64,000 nt of DNA, from the NCBI RefSeq assembly GCF_020524905.1, contig NZ_JAIVKI010000019.1, positions 1 through 64,000 on the forward strand, given 5' to 3'. This DNA is from Microbulbifer variabilis (GTDB lineage: Bacteria > Pseudomonadota > Gammaproteobacteria > Pseudomonadales > Cellvibrionaceae). The stretch's first letter is position 1, and every line of letters begins with the position of its first letter. Below the pieces are notes generated by a model. It made no database searches. It was not told the origin of the DNA and was given only the letters and a program-made list of their open reading frames with translations. Below are positions 52,297-62,680 of the stretch, piece by piece. The translations under genes were made by a program, and so were the position numbers.

Positions 52297-52372
52297 GCTT
52301 ATCTCCAGGTATTTAATGGTTATTGATGCTTACTTCTAATGTCTTGCGCAGATTTTCCTTAATTTTATTTGT

Positions 52373-54250
52373 CTAATGGAATTCTAAGCTGATAGGTAAA
52401 TTTATTAATGCCTCTTTTGCAGCATTTTTCCATAATCTATTTTGTAAACGAATTTTCACGATCTGGCCGTGGGTAGAATCAAACTGGGCAGAAATAACTG
52501 CTGTAATATTTTTTGCGCGGAGAGTTTGGTTGACGACAAATTCGGCAGCGTGATTACGTAAAGCTGGTTTAAAAACCTTGGCTACAGCAGTGAGTGGCAT
52601 TTCATCTATAATTTCTACTCGCTTAGGGATCGCTGCACGCTCAGAAATATTGGTTCTGCAGTAGTCGATCAGTTGTTCTTCGGTAGGAGGATTTTCGGTT
52701 GGATAGAGGGTGATATAGGCTACAGGCACTTCACCGGCATAAGCATCGGGTTGGCCAACTGCGACAGCCATGGCTACGGCGGGGTGACGGGATAGTGGTT
52801 CCTCTATCAGAGCTGGGTCAATATTATGACCACCGCGAATTATCAAATCTTTGGCTCGCCCTGTCAGAAAAAGGTTGCCATCTCCATCTAAATAACCTAA
52901 ATCCCCTGTATTAAACCAACTATGATCTACCCAGGCTTTGGAATTGTCCTCTTCAGAAAGGTATCCCGAAAAAATATGTGGCCCACGTGCAAGCACAACA
53001 CCTACTTCGCCATTGTCACTAGTTCTAACTAGCCGATTACCATTTAATTCAGAAACTTGCATTTCCATATAGGGCAGCCGTCGACCGACACTGCCCCGGG
53101 GAGCCTGCATATCAGTGGCTGGACGAGCCAAAAGGCAGCTGGATTCAGTCATGCCATAACCATTATTGACAGTTACTTTGAATTTTTGCTCAAAAGCATT
53201 CTTTAGCGTAGGTGACAGGGGGGAAGCACCGCAAGCGACATCTTTCAGACAGCTGATGTCATTATCTCCCACGGGTATGTGAAGCAAGGCACCGAGGATA
53301 GTGGGCACGGCGGCAAAGCCTTGCACTCGGAAACGGGCTATGTGATGCCACCAATTGGGAAGTACATTCGGTGAGCGAAATCCGGCAGGGGTCATTATGA
53401 CAATCGTACGACCTGCGAGTAGGGCGCCAATACCAGCAACAACTGTTCCAAAAATATGAAAAAGTGGGAGACCGCTTAGGGTAGTAAATCGCCCTTTGCT
53501 CGATGTGATATCCACACTGAGTTGGGCAACAAAGGAGATATTGCTGTGGGTTAACCGTGCGATTTTTGGTCGACCAGTAGTACCTCCAGTATGAAAATAG
53601 CAGGCAATATCACTACCTTGGATAGTACGCTCACTCATTAAGTGATCCATAGGCTGTTGGGCGATTCTTAGAGAAAAGTTTTCCACTCGAATATTTATAG
53701 GGGCAGACACTGCATTAGTAGGCTCGCTACCGATTAACAGAAGTGTCTCCAGAGTGGATACCTGTTCTATAACTTGGACCACCTTGGCCCATATTTCTTC
53801 ACTAAGATCCTGCCCAAGAGTGACCAGTACTTTGGCCTTTGTGGCATTCATGATCTCAATAATATTTTCTGGTTCCAGTAATGGATTGATTGGACTGGCT
53901 ATACCCGTGGCTTGAGCCCCCCAGAGGCTGAAGTGAGTTTCTAGTAGATTTGGTAGTAGCAAAGAAACGGTATCTGTCGATTTTACCCCAAGGGAGTAGA
54001 GCAGATTGGCAGTCTGGTGAACTCTCTCCGATAGCTGAGAAAAACTGACTGACACACTTTCTTCATTTGGTGCGGCCGTGGGTAGGAATTCGATTGCCGT
54101 ATCATGTTGGTAAAGACGAGCGGCCTCCCTAATGAGGTCGAAGGTGCTTTCCCAGGGATAGCGCTGTAAAAGTGGCACTTTTTCATATGCTTGGATTTCT
54201 GCAAGTGTCTGCAACTTTGGGGCGGTGGGTGGAGTAAGTGTGATAGACAT
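52373..54250 (-). CDS. Acyl-CoA synthetase (AMP-forming, fatty-acid ligase)
   Basis: 625 residues, ANL-superfamily adenylate-forming enzyme. P-loop-like motif HTGGTTGRPKIARLTHSN (about 222-239), NNGYGMTESSCLLA (A5 motif), WFNTGDLGYLDGDGNLFLTGRAKDLIIRGGHNIDP (A7-A8) and the C-terminal catalytic Lys in PLTAVAKVFKP. It activates fatty or other carboxylic acids to acyl-CoA, which then enter the adjacent FadB-like enzyme. An extra ~55 C-terminal residues follow the A10 Lys. Divergent from the acyl-CoA dehydrogenases across a 464-bp region. Confidence 0.9.
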   Translation of the reverse strand: MSITLTPPTAPKLQTLAEIQAYEKVPLLQRYPWESTFDLIREAARLYQHDTAIEFLPTAAPNEESVSVSFSQLSERVHQTANLLYSLGVKSTDTVSLLLPNLLETHFSLWGAQATGIASPINPLLEPENIIEIMNATKAKVLVTLGQDLSEEIWAKVVQVIEQVSTLETLLLIGSEPTNAVSAPINIRVENFSLRIAQQPMDHLMSERTIQGSDIACYFHTGGTTGRPKIARLTHSNISFVAQLSVDITSSKGRFTTLSGLPLFHIFGTVVAGIGALLAGRTIVIMTPAGFRSPNVLPNWWHHIARFRVQGFAAVPTILGALLHIPVGDNDISCLKDVACGASPLSPTLKNAFEQKFKVTVNNGYGMTESSCLLARPATDMQAPRGSVGRRLPYMEMQVSELNGNRLVRTSDNGEVGVVLARGPHIFSGYLSEEDNSKAWVDHSWFNTGDLGYLDGDGNLFLTGRAKDLIIRGGHNIDPALIEEPLSRHPAVAMAVAVGQPDAYAGEVPVAYITLYPTENPPTEEQLIDYCRTNISERAAIPKRVEIIDEMPLTAVAKVFKPALRNHAAEFVVNQTLRAKNITAVISAQFDSTHGQIVKIRLQNRLWKNAAKEALINLPISLEFH

Positions 54251-54714
54251 GGGGATTCTCTCACTATGGTTATTATGCTCTCGACCATATCAAAAGTGAT
54301 TTATGCATTCCACTCTGCGGAATTGAATGATAGTGTTTTGTGCGTCGAATGATAGTTTTACTTACCATCGACTTAAAATGGCGGAAAATAACTTATAAAA
54401 AAATAAAATGCGCCACTACCAAGAGTATTCAGGAAGGTTTTACGGATAACCCCTCTCAGAGACCGACTTCCAATAATCACTATCTATTTTGTAGGGTTCT
54501 AGTGGAGAAATCACTTATGGAGAGTATAAGAGCCGATTTTGTCTGCTATTAGGCTTATTCTCATAAGTGAGTAGACTCCAGTGAAGAAAATTCAGTATGA
54601 AATGTTCCGTTAAATTTTAGAAATTAAAACTTTAGTAAATGTTGATTGTTCAGTTAGGTAAAAGATATCGGCTAAAGGCGTAACTAATTCAAAGGTTAAA
54701 ATGGGAGCGGGAGA
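54251..54714. other. Divergent promoter region of the fatty-acid cluster
   Basis: 464 bp between the acyl-CoA ligase (minus) and the first acyl-CoA dehydrogenase (plus); likely the target of the IclR-type regulator encoded at 57.1 kb. The 70-codon plus frame at 54340 is not protein-like. No clear palindrome picked out by eye. Confidence 0.4.
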
Positions 54715-55914
54715 ATGAATATACACTTTTCACCTGAAGAAACTACTTTCCAACTGGAAGTCCAGCAATTCCTGCAGAAGAAATTGCCTGATGATATCCG
54801 AGAAAAAACATTGAAAGAGATCCCCCTGACCAAGGAGGACTTTGTTCGCTGGCAAAAAATTTTGTATAAACAGGGGTGGGCCGCGACGAACTGGCCGGTT
54901 GAACATGGTGGAACTGGTTGGACGCCAACTCAGAAGTATATTTGGGCCAATGAATGCGCTGACATTGGGGCACCAGATGTAATCCCCTTCGGTTTAAAAA
55001 TGGTTGCGCCGGTTATCTTCACTTATGGCAGTGAAGAGCAAAAGCAGCGGTTTTTGCCGGATATTTTGGCAAGTAATGTTTGGTGGTGCCAGGGGTATTC
55101 GGAGCCAAATGCGGGCTCTGATTTGGCATCGTTAAAAACCATTGCAGTGCGAGATGGCGATGAGTATATCGTTAATGGCACTAAAACCTGGACGACTCTG
55201 GGGCACTGGGCCGAATGGATTTTCTGCCTGGTTCGTACCGGAGGCCCCGAAGTCAAAAATCAGGCCGCTATCACTTTCCTGTTGATTGAAATGAACCACC
55301 CGGGCATTACGGTATCGCCCATTATGACTTTGGGCGGCCATCATGAAGTTAATGAGGTGCATTTCAACAATGTTCGGGTACCCGTGACCAACCGTATTGG
55401 AGAGGAAGGTCACGGTTGGACCTATGCCAAGGTACTGTTGACCCATGAACGCACGGGCATTGCAAGGGTTGCTACTTCCAAAAAACGTTTACAGACTTTA
55501 AAAAAGCTGGCAGGTGATACTTGTGATGGTGACGCCAGCCTCCTGGAAAATCCAGCCTTTGCACAAAAGCTCGCAGAAGTTGAAATAGATCTTTTAGCTT
55601 TGGAGTTTACTGAGCTAAGAGCACTTGCGGCAGTGAGTACCGGTAATGCACCGGGGCCGGAATCCTCCATTTTAAAAATTAAAGGAACTGAAATCGCCCA
55701 ACTTATTGATGAACTTTACATGGAAACTGCGGGTTACTACGGAATGCCATTTGTCCGGGAGCAATTTAAAAGCGGATTCGATGGCGAGCATGTAGGCCCT
55801 GGCGTTATTACCAGCAGCGTGCCCCGTTACTTAAATAACCGTAAATCCTCGATTTATGGTGGCAGTAACGAAATTCAGAAAAATATTATCAGCAAGTGGG
55901 TACTTGGTCTGTAA
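54715..55914 (+). CDS. Acyl-CoA dehydrogenase family protein
   Basis: 399 residues, FAD-dependent acyl-CoA dehydrogenase: YSEPNAGSDLASLKTIAVRDGDEYIVNGTKTWTT (FAD/substrate loop), the middle beta-domain, and the C-terminal helical part ending RYLNNRKSSIYGGSNEIQKNIISKWVLGL. It lacks the canonical Glu in the usual place and is of the long-branch type that often works as a heteromer with a second acyl-CoA dehydrogenase (FadE-pair of actinobacterial/steroid pathways). The second subunit starts 27 nt later. GGGAGCGGGAGA precedes the ATG. Confidence 0.9.
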   Translation: MNIHFSPEETTFQLEVQQFLQKKLPDDIREKTLKEIPLTKEDFVRWQKILYKQGWAATNWPVEHGGTGWTPTQKYIWANECADIGAPDVIPFGLKMVAPVIFTYGSEEQKQRFLPDILASNVWWCQGYSEPNAGSDLASLKTIAVRDGDEYIVNGTKTWTTLGHWAEWIFCLVRTGGPEVKNQAAITFLLIEMNHPGITVSPIMTLGGHHEVNEVHFNNVRVPVTNRIGEEGHGWTYAKVLLTHERTGIARVATSKKRLQTLKKLAGDTCDGDASLLENPAFAQKLAEVEIDLLALEFTELRALAAVSTGNAPGPESSILKIKGTEIAQLIDELYMETAGYYGMPFVREQFKSGFDGEHVGPGVITSSVPRYLNNRKSSIYGGSNEIQKNIISKWVLGL

Positions 55915-55941
55915 ATGCGACGTTTGATGAGGATTGGGACG

Positions 55942-57069
55942 ATGGATTTTTCCTATAGCGAAGAGCAGCAGATGCTGCAAAGCAGTGTGAGCAAATTTAT
56001 TCACCAGGATTATGATTTTGATCGTCGCGGCAAGTTATTAGACAGCGATACTGGGTTTAGTGAGGATAACTGGAAGTTATTTGCCGAGCTGGGCTGGCTA
56101 ATGGTTCCATTTAGTGCAGAAGACGGTGGTTTGGGTGGCTCTGCTGTTGATCTGATGGTAGTGATGGAAGAGTTTGGTCGTGGCCTAGTGGTGGAACCCT
56201 TCCTGGCCAGTGCAGTTTTAAGTGGTGGACTAATAGCAAGCGGTGCCAATGAGGCGCAAAAGCGAGAGCTAATAAGTTTGTTGATGGAAGGCCAGTTGCA
56301 ACTGGCATTTGCATTTGCTGAGCCCCAGAGCCGTTTCAATCTGTCTGATATTACTACTAAAGCTGTAAGGAACGGAGACAGCTACGCAGTGAATGGCCAC
56401 AAAGCCGTTGTTTTGAACGGTTCAGCCGCAGATAAACTATTGGTGGCAGTGCGTACTAGCGGCGGGCAACATGATTGTGAAGGTATCACTTTATTATTGA
56501 TAGATGCCAACACTGAGGGTGTTCAACGTCAGGGGTATGCCACTGTGGATGGACACCGTGCGGCTGAAATAAAGTTTAATAACGTGATGGTTCCTGTGGC
56601 AAATCGGGTCGGAGAGGAGGGGGCCGCTTTACCTGTAATCGAACAGACAATTGACCGGGCTACACTGGCGCTGTGTGCCGAGGCAGTAGGGGCCATGGAG
56701 AAAATATATAAAAAGACCGTGGAATATACAAAGACCCGGGAGCAGTTTGGCGTTGTCATTGGTAAGTTCCAGGCTTTGCAACACCGGATGGTGGATATGT
56801 TTACCGAATATGAGCAGGCCCGCTCTATTCTATTAATGGCAGCGTTACAGTTGGATGTGAATAATGGCTTTGCCCCTAAGGCAATTTCTGCAGCAAAAAG
56901 CCGCATTGGAAAAGCTGCTCGGTTAGTCGGCCAGGAAGCAATTCAGTTACATGGCGGGATAGGGGTTACAGAGGAGTTGGATGTAAGCCATTATTTTAAA
57001 CGCTTAACCACAATCCAGTACTTGTTTGGTAGTACGGATTATCATACCCGCCGATTTGCCGAGCACTAG
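55942..57069 (+). CDS. Acyl-CoA dehydrogenase family protein (second subunit)
   Basis: 375 residues from ATG 55942 (in-frame ATGs at 55915 and 55927 precede it; GAGGATTGGGACG places the ribosome site best for 55942). FAD-binding acyl-CoA dehydrogenase: FSYSEEQQMLQSSVSKFIHQDYDF, LMVVMEEFGRGLVVEPFLASAVLSGGLI, NDVMVPVANRVGEEG-type region, KTREQFGVVIGKFQALQHRMVDM and QLHGGIGVTEELDVSHYFKRLT. It is the typical partner of the enzyme encoded just upstream; such pairs act on branched, aromatic or steroid side-chain CoA esters. Confidence 0.9.
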   Translation: MDFSYSEEQQMLQSSVSKFIHQDYDFDRRGKLLDSDTGFSEDNWKLFAELGWLMVPFSAEDGGLGGSAVDLMVVMEEFGRGLVVEPFLASAVLSGGLIASGANEAQKRELISLLMEGQLQLAFAFAEPQSRFNLSDITTKAVRNGDSYAVNGHKAVVLNGSAADKLLVAVRTSGGQHDCEGITLLLIDANTEGVQRQGYATVDGHRAAEIKFNNVMVPVANRVGEEGAALPVIEQTIDRATLALCAEAVGAMEKIYKKTVEYTKTREQFGVVIGKFQALQHRMVDMFTEYEQARSILLMAALQLDVNNGFAPKAISAAKSRIGKAARLVGQEAIQLHGGIGVTEELDVSHYFKRLTTIQYLFGSTDYHTRRFAEH

Positions 57070-57101
57070 CGAGGTAGGCAGCTGTGAGGTGATGAGTTGT
57101 T

Positions 57102-57141
57102 CCCCAGGTTGGTTGCATTGAGCTACTAACCTGGGGTTTAG
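57102..57141 (+). terminator. Terminator after the acyl-CoA dehydrogenase pair
   Basis: CCCCAGGTT (57102-57110) and AACCTGGGG (57128-57136) with a 17-nt loop, then TTTAGTT; 33 nt after the stop and also 5 nt from the convergent IclR gene's stop. Confidence 0.65.
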
Positions 57142-57145
57142 TTAT

Positions 57146-57946
57146 CTAGTAGCGAATAAGCATAGCCTCAATATTCCCGACCATATTTTTTAATAAAGGG
57201 GCGACTTCGTTTTCCAGAAATTCTGGACTGAGTCGGTAGGCTGGCCCTCCGGCATTAAAAGTATAGATTCGCCCCTGACTTAGCTGTAAAGGGACAGCAA
57301 TGCCATTAACATCGCGGTTCCAGTCGCCAAAGGAGCAACAAAAGCCGCGCTGTTTATAGCTTGTTACCGCCTCTTCAATTCCAGCCTTAATCTTTGGCCA
57401 GCGCTCGCTACTTCTTTTCTCCAGGTGACCATAAAAATACTCGCGCTCCTCTTGAGGTAGTGCTGCCAGAAAAGCCCGTCCTGAACCACTGGTGACTAAA
57501 GAAACACGGTTACCTATTTCGTAGCGAAAAGTCGTAACATTAGCGGCTGCACAAAACTCGACAAATATCATATCGAGTCGATCACGGTCAGACAGCCCTA
57601 CAGCAGTTCCGGTGGAGTTTGCTAGGTCTTGCATTAAGGGTTTGGCAACCTGGCGAATAGCTAGATTGGATACAAAAGAGTAACCCAGCGCTAGTACGCC
57701 GCTTCCTAATTGGTACTTTTCCAGTCGATCCGAGTAGGTCAAATAGCCTAATTTTGTCAGGGTGTAGGTTAACCGTGAAATACTGGAGCGAGGCAGGCCT
57801 GTGCGTTGGGCGATTTCAAGGTTACCCAGAAAGCCATCACCGGGCTGGAAAGCTCGTAGTACATCCAGGCCTCGGGCCAGGGCCTCAATAAACTTGCGAT
57901 CGGGTTCTGCGCTTTTCTTTCTTGGGAGATCACTCAACGGAGCCAT
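57146..57946 (-). CDS. IclR-family transcriptional regulator
   Basis: 266 residues from ATG 57946 (frame opens at 58024 but without family sequence before MAPLSDLPRK). Winged helix-turn-helix: FIEALARGLDVLRAFQPGDGFLGNLEIAQRTGLPRSSISRLTYTLTKLGYL, followed by the IclR effector domain (SFVSNLAIRQVAKPLMQDLANSTGTAVGLSDRDRLDMIFVEF ... GRAFLAALPQEEREYFYGHL ... RDVNGIAVPL). It probably controls the fatty-acid cluster (50.2-57.1 kb) in response to an intermediate; this comes from context. Confidence 0.87.
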   Translation of the reverse strand: MAPLSDLPRKKSAEPDRKFIEALARGLDVLRAFQPGDGFLGNLEIAQRTGLPRSSISRLTYTLTKLGYLTYSDRLEKYQLGSGVLALGYSFVSNLAIRQVAKPLMQDLANSTGTAVGLSDRDRLDMIFVEFCAAANVTTFRYEIGNRVSLVTSGSGRAFLAALPQEEREYFYGHLEKRSSERWPKIKAGIEEAVTSYKQRGFCCSFGDWNRDVNGIAVPLQLSQGRIYTFNAGGPAYRLSPEFLENEVAPLLKNMVGNIEAMLIRY

Positions 57947-58002
57947 GGTCTTAAATCCTGCTTCTATAGTGACAAGTATACAAATTTTAATCCTTAATCT
58001 GA

Positions 58003-58989
58003 AGAGAGGAGCTGGTTCATTCATTAAGTGGTAATCTACTTATTGCGCCAGATTACAATTTTAGATATTCAAATACGGGCCCGATAGTCGCGTCGATGAT
58101 TGCGGAGAAGGTCACTGGAAAAACTTGGGGAGAACTTATAGAGAAGTATATAACTGAGCCTCTGGATATGAATTCGACTACGAATAAGGTATCCAAAGTG
58201 GAAAATCTTCTTCCATCCATTATCAGCTCCAGTGATGGTAATATCTTTAGTTCAGGACATTTCAAGTCTGCTCTAACGATGCACCCCTCAGGAGGCTTGG
58301 TTTCTACTGTAAGTGATTTGGCGACATGGCTTCAGGTAAAAATAAACAAAGACAGGTCAAATGTATCTAAGATTGATATTTTTGATGAGCTTCATGAAAA
58401 GCAGGTAGATCAATCAAAAACATATTTCACCTATGAGAGAACGGGCTACACCTTAGGGTGGGATCTGGCAGAGTATAATGAAGAAACTCTTTTAACTCGG
58501 TTTGGAAATTATGGTGGATATAGTATTCATGTATCATTTATACCAGAAAGACAGATTGGTGTAATTGCATTTACCAATCAGGATGCGGCTTATATTTTAC
58601 CCCATTTAATAGCTAATTATACTTATAACACAATTTTAAATAAAGGAAATAGGGATGCGCTGTTTGAGCAGGAAATGAATCGACTGAAGAAGTCTGTTCG
58701 AGGCGAGCTCTTGGGAGCTCCAGATCCTGCCTTGGTTGTTAGCGCCGAAAATTTCCCAGGAAATTTGCTTGGTACCTATGTTAATAGTAATGGTTGGCCG
58801 GAGCAAAAACTCTATATTGAGGGTGATAAAGTAATGGTGAGCTGGGGAGGGCTCAATGGACCACTGTTAAAAAATGGGGAGGTATATAAGGCGCATTTAG
58901 GAGCGCTCCAAAGAGATCTTTCATTTCATTTTCAGGATAATGGCGCTGTAAAGTCTCAGAATGGATCTGTCGAATTTATTAAAATATAA
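58003..58989 (+). pseudogene. Beta-lactamase-family serine hydrolase missing its N-terminal half
   Basis: From about 58003 the frame reads ELVHSLSGNLLIAPDYNFRYSNTGPIVASMIAEKVTG, with the second active-site motif YSN. It continues through the C-terminal half (LTMHPSGGLVSTVSDLATWLQ, TGYTLGWDLAEYNEETLLTRFGNYGGYSIHVSFIPERQ) and a C-terminal lipocalin-like domain to 58989. The SxxK motif and everything N-terminal to it are absent: stops lie just upstream and the IclR gene occupies the space. ATG 58096 is the first start, but it would begin after YSN. So this is a 5'-truncated gene. Confidence 0.75.
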
Positions 58990-59012
58990 GCTGGGCGCTA
59001 AGGAGGTGTTCT

Positions 59013-59758
59013 ATACAAGAAAATACAGATTTCTTTGTAAGTAAATCCTTGGCCTCCTGGGATGAGGCTGGGCCTGTTCACTGGGAATTCAACAAGCGGC
59101 TACTTGAGAAAGTTTCCGAGTCTAATTTTAATGCCTTAGAAAAAGATTTTGATGACTTGTTGGATGGGTTTGATCTTTCCGGAAAGTCAGTAGTACAAGT
59201 TTGCTGCAATAATGCAAAAGATCTAATATCCATCAAAAAGAAAGGAGCTGGCCGTTGCATCGGCATTGATGGATCTCAAGCCTTTGTCGATCAAGCTCGG
59301 CTTTTGGTAAATGCTTCGGGATGTTCGGATGTAGAGATCGTTTACTCATCTAATATCTATGAGTTACCTGATGAGTATAACGTCCGTTTTGACTTTGCAG
59401 TTAACACTATTGGCGTACTCAATTGGATGCCGACCTGAAACTATTTATGAGTATTTGTAATTCGCTGCTGAGGCCGGGTGGTAATCCCTCACACATTGCC
59501 ATGTCTTATTTTAATCGCAAGCCGCAAAGAGATGATCAAGGTCTGGACTATTTGGATAGTAGAAAATATCAGGCTAAAGAAAATTATAATTTTCATCACA
59601 CCTTGTCAGATATCTTGATGGCGGCAATTGGGAGTAATCAATCTCAACAGAAGTTTGTTGAGCTGGGGAAGAATGTGGGTAATTGGTGTGGAGATTTGGA
59701 AAACTCTGAGTGTGTTCCTCCAATGGCAATGCTGGCTTGCTGGAAAAGGAGCTTATAA
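59013..59758 (+). pseudogene. Class I SAM-dependent methyltransferase, degraded start and frameshift
   Basis: A perfect AGGAGG (59001-59006) is followed 6 nt later by ATA (59013), in frame with QENTDFFVSKSLASWDEAGPVHWEF, so the original ATG appears mutated to ATA. The frame runs GKSVVQVCCNNAKDLISIKKKGAGRCIGIDGS (SAM loop, with CCNNA replacing a GCG-type motif) to IGVLNWMPT and stops at 59438. The overlapping frame from 59423 (DLKLFMSICNSLLRPGG, then a less conserved tail) continues to 59758. A one-base indel near 59428 explains the break. The whole gene is therefore probably dead. Confidence 0.8.
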
Positions 59759-60262
59759 ATTTTGACGATAGCCATCGTTCTTAGTTATAGAGCTTGTAGA
59801 AATAGGCTAAGCATAGAGGTTTTTCATTAAAAATGAGTCTTAAATTCCTTATTTTTATTATCTGCACAAACAAGATTCCTCTCGGCAGTGAGAGCTCAAT
59901 GTTTTAACGGGCTTGCCTCCGTTGGCCACTCACTTGGTGCTCTGTAGATTACTTGGTTAGCAGCACTCGTCTTGAGATTCCTCAACTTATTATGGTGAGG
60001 CTAAGCGAGCCGCATTGGCTAAGTATTCGAAGGATTTGCATGTTCAAATGAATTAACTTAATAAACCGTTAAGAAGATAGGGTGTTCACTTCATCCCTAT
60101 GGAGGTGCCGGTAGTTCAGGGGGAGGAGGTTGTCGCACAAATCACTCAGTTAGTCGCAGTTCCAGGTCGTGGAGGCGGTAGAATTGGCCGGCATAGGTCA
60201 AGAGAGGGTAGAATCCCGCTCTTAAAACTATTACAAGACCCTTTTTTACGAGGAGAGAGCAA
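59759..60262. other. Intergenic, promoter of the M3 peptidase gene
   Basis: 504 bp. AT-rich at first, then GC-richer from about 60090, with a CACTCAGTTAGTCGC stretch; no ORF. GAGGAGAG lies 7 nt before the downstream ATG. No clear operator seen. Confidence 0.35.
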
Positions 60263-62479
60263 ATGCGTCAGACAATGATCGCACTAGCCGTAGCCGCGTC
60301 CCTGGCGGTTGTGGGCGGTTGTGGTGAAAAGGCAAAGCAGGCTGAGGTAGCAAAAGACACTGTAAAAGCCGAAGAGTCCATGGCCGTAACTCCAGAGCAC
60401 GCCTCTAACATGCTGTTGGCAGAGTGGACTGGACCCTTTGGTGGTGTACCTGCGTTTGACAAGATGAAGCTGGACGACCTCAAACCCGCAATCGAGAAGG
60501 GTATTGAGATGAATTTGGCCGAACTTGATGCTATCGCCGCTGATCCTGCCAAGCCGACTTTTGGTAATACTATTTTGCCGATGGAGCGTAGTGGCGCAGC
60601 GTTAAATCGGGCAACGGCGTACTACGGAATCTGGTCTGGAAATATGTCTTCTCCAGAGTTCCGCGAGGTTCAACAGGTGCTGGCGCCAATCTGGGCTGAT
60701 TACGAGTCCAAGATTTACCAGAACAAAGGCCTGTTTAAGCGCATCAAGGCTATTTACGACCAGCGCGAATCTATGGATCTGGATGCTGAACAAAAGCGTG
60801 TTGTTGAGCTGATTTATACCGAGTTCTCAACCAATGGCGCTACCCTGGAAGGCAAGAAGAAGGAGCGCTATGCGGAAATCAACAAGCGCCTCGCAGAGCT
60901 TTACACCAAATTCTCTAATAACGTACTGGCAGATGAGGAAGGTTACGATATCTTCCTGACCAAAGATCAGTTGGCTGGTCTACCGGAATCTTTTGTTGCC
61001 GCAGCGGCTGCGCTGGCAGAGGAGAAGGGTGAGAAGGGTAAGTATGCTATTACCAATACCCGCTCTTCCATGGACCCATTCCTGACCTACTCCGAAAACC
61101 GCAAGCTGCGCAAGCAGGTGTGGACCAACTATTACAGCCGTGGTGACAATAATGATGAGTATGATAACAACGCCATCATCGCTGAAATCCTGAAGTTGCG
61201 CGATGAACGTGTGGCTCTGCAGGGCTTTGATAACTACGCTGAATGGCGTCTGCAAGACCGCATGGCGAAAACCCCTGAGCGCGCCATGGAGCTGATGGAG
61301 GCCGTGTGGCCAGCAGCGGTTGCCCGCGTGAAAGAAGAAGTGGCCGATATGCAGGCTGTGGCAGATGCTGAGAAGGCTAATATCACCATTAAGCCTTGGG
61401 ACTACCGTTACTACGCTGAGAAGGTTCGTAAAGCTAAGTACGATCTGAACTCGGACGAAGTGAAGCAGTACTTACAGCTGGACAATCTGCGTGAAGCCAT
61501 GTTCTACGTGGCTGGTGAGCTGTTCAACTTCAAGTTCACCCCGGTGAAAGAGGGCTCGGTGCCGGTATTCCACGAAGATGTAAAAGTCTGGGAAGTAACC
61601 GATAAGACTAGTGGCAAGCACATTGGCCTCTGGTATCTGGACCCATTCGCTCGCACAGGTAAAAGCTCCGGTGCTTGGGCAACCATGTACCGTGACCACT
61701 CCACCTTTGATGGCAAAAAGAATGTACTTGCTTCCAACAACTCCAACTTTATCAAAGGCGCGCCTGGCGAGCCTGTACTGGTGAGCTGGGACGATGCGGA
61801 GACTTTCTTCCACGAGTTCGGTCACGCTTTGCATTTCCTGTCCTCAAACGTTACCTATCCGACTCTCAACAGCGGCGTTCGTGACTATACCGAGTTCCAG
61901 TCCCAGTTGCTGGAACGTTGGTTGTCCACCGATGCGGTCATTGACAACTACCTGGTGCATTACAAAACTGGTGAGCCGATCCCGGCCGACCTGGTTGCCA
62001 AGATCAAGAAAGCAGCCAAGTTTAATCAGGGCTTTGCCACCACCGAGTACCTGGCTTCCGCTCTGATGGACCTGAAGTTCCACACTGCCGATCCAGAGGG
62101 TATCGACCCGGACAAGTTCGAACGTGAAACCCTGGAAAAACTGGGTATGCCGGAAGAGTTAGTAATGCGTCATCGCTCACCACACTTTGGCCATGTCTTC
62201 TCTGGTGAGGGCTACGCCGCTGGTTACTACGGCTACATGTGGGCAGACGTCCTGACCTCGGATGCCTCTGAGGCGTTTGCCGAGTCCAACGGTGGTTTCT
62301 ATGATAAGGGCGTGGCAGCCAAGTTGGTGAAACACCTGTTTGCACCGCGAAATGCCATTGATCCTGCAGATGCCTACCGTGCTTTCCGCGGCCGTGATGC
62401 GAATATCGAAGCGTTGATGCGTGATCGTGGCTTCCCAATCCCTGGGAAGAAAGAGAGCACTGTTGCCTCTAAGAACTGA
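60263..62479 (+). CDS. M3-family metallopeptidase lipoprotein (peptidyl-dipeptidase Dcp-like)
   Basis: 738 residues. Lipoprotein signal (MIALAVAASLAVVGGCGEKA), so it is anchored in the periplasm. M3 domain: catalytic zinc motif HEFGHALHF (HEFGH at 517-521) with the downstream Glu in the FQSQLLERWL region, plus AAKFNQGFATTEYLASALMDL and FSGEGYAAGYYGYMWADVL. It releases dipeptides from the C-terminus of short peptides. Length and motifs match Dcp-type enzymes of marine gammaproteobacteria. Strong terminator follows. Confidence 0.93.
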   Translation: MRQTMIALAVAASLAVVGGCGEKAKQAEVAKDTVKAEESMAVTPEHASNMLLAEWTGPFGGVPAFDKMKLDDLKPAIEKGIEMNLAELDAIAADPAKPTFGNTILPMERSGAALNRATAYYGIWSGNMSSPEFREVQQVLAPIWADYESKIYQNKGLFKRIKAIYDQRESMDLDAEQKRVVELIYTEFSTNGATLEGKKKERYAEINKRLAELYTKFSNNVLADEEGYDIFLTKDQLAGLPESFVAAAAALAEEKGEKGKYAITNTRSSMDPFLTYSENRKLRKQVWTNYYSRGDNNDEYDNNAIIAEILKLRDERVALQGFDNYAEWRLQDRMAKTPERAMELMEAVWPAAVARVKEEVADMQAVADAEKANITIKPWDYRYYAEKVRKAKYDLNSDEVKQYLQLDNLREAMFYVAGELFNFKFTPVKEGSVPVFHEDVKVWEVTDKTSGKHIGLWYLDPFARTGKSSGAWATMYRDHSTFDGKKNVLASNNSNFIKGAPGEPVLVSWDDAETFFHEFGHALHFLSSNVTYPTLNSGVRDYTEFQSQLLERWLSTDAVIDNYLVHYKTGEPIPADLVAKIKKAAKFNQGFATTEYLASALMDLKFHTADPEGIDPDKFERETLEKLGMPEELVMRHRSPHFGHVFSGEGYAAGYYGYMWADVLTSDASEAFAESNGGFYDKGVAAKLVKHLFAPRNAIDPADAYRAFRGRDANIEALMRDRGFPIPGKKESTVASKN

Positions 62480-62503
62480 TCGTTTAGTTTAACTATTAGT
62501 TCG

Positions 62504-62537
62504 AAAAGGCCGCATCAATTGATGCGGCCTTTTTTTA
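62504..62537 (+). terminator. Terminator of the M3 peptidase gene
   Basis: AAAAGGCCGCATCAATTGATGCGGCC (arms meet at AATT) followed by seven T: an ideal intrinsic terminator. Confidence 0.95.
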
Positions 62538-62680
62538 TCCTGTAACCATTTGAGTTGATGCCACTTTCCATAATAAGTGGATTTAAGTATTCCTATACTG
62601 GTGGTTTCAAGTTGGGTAGATTGAAATATATTAGGTGAGGTATTGGGTGGTTTTTAAGTGCTATTACAGAATGGTGTTTA

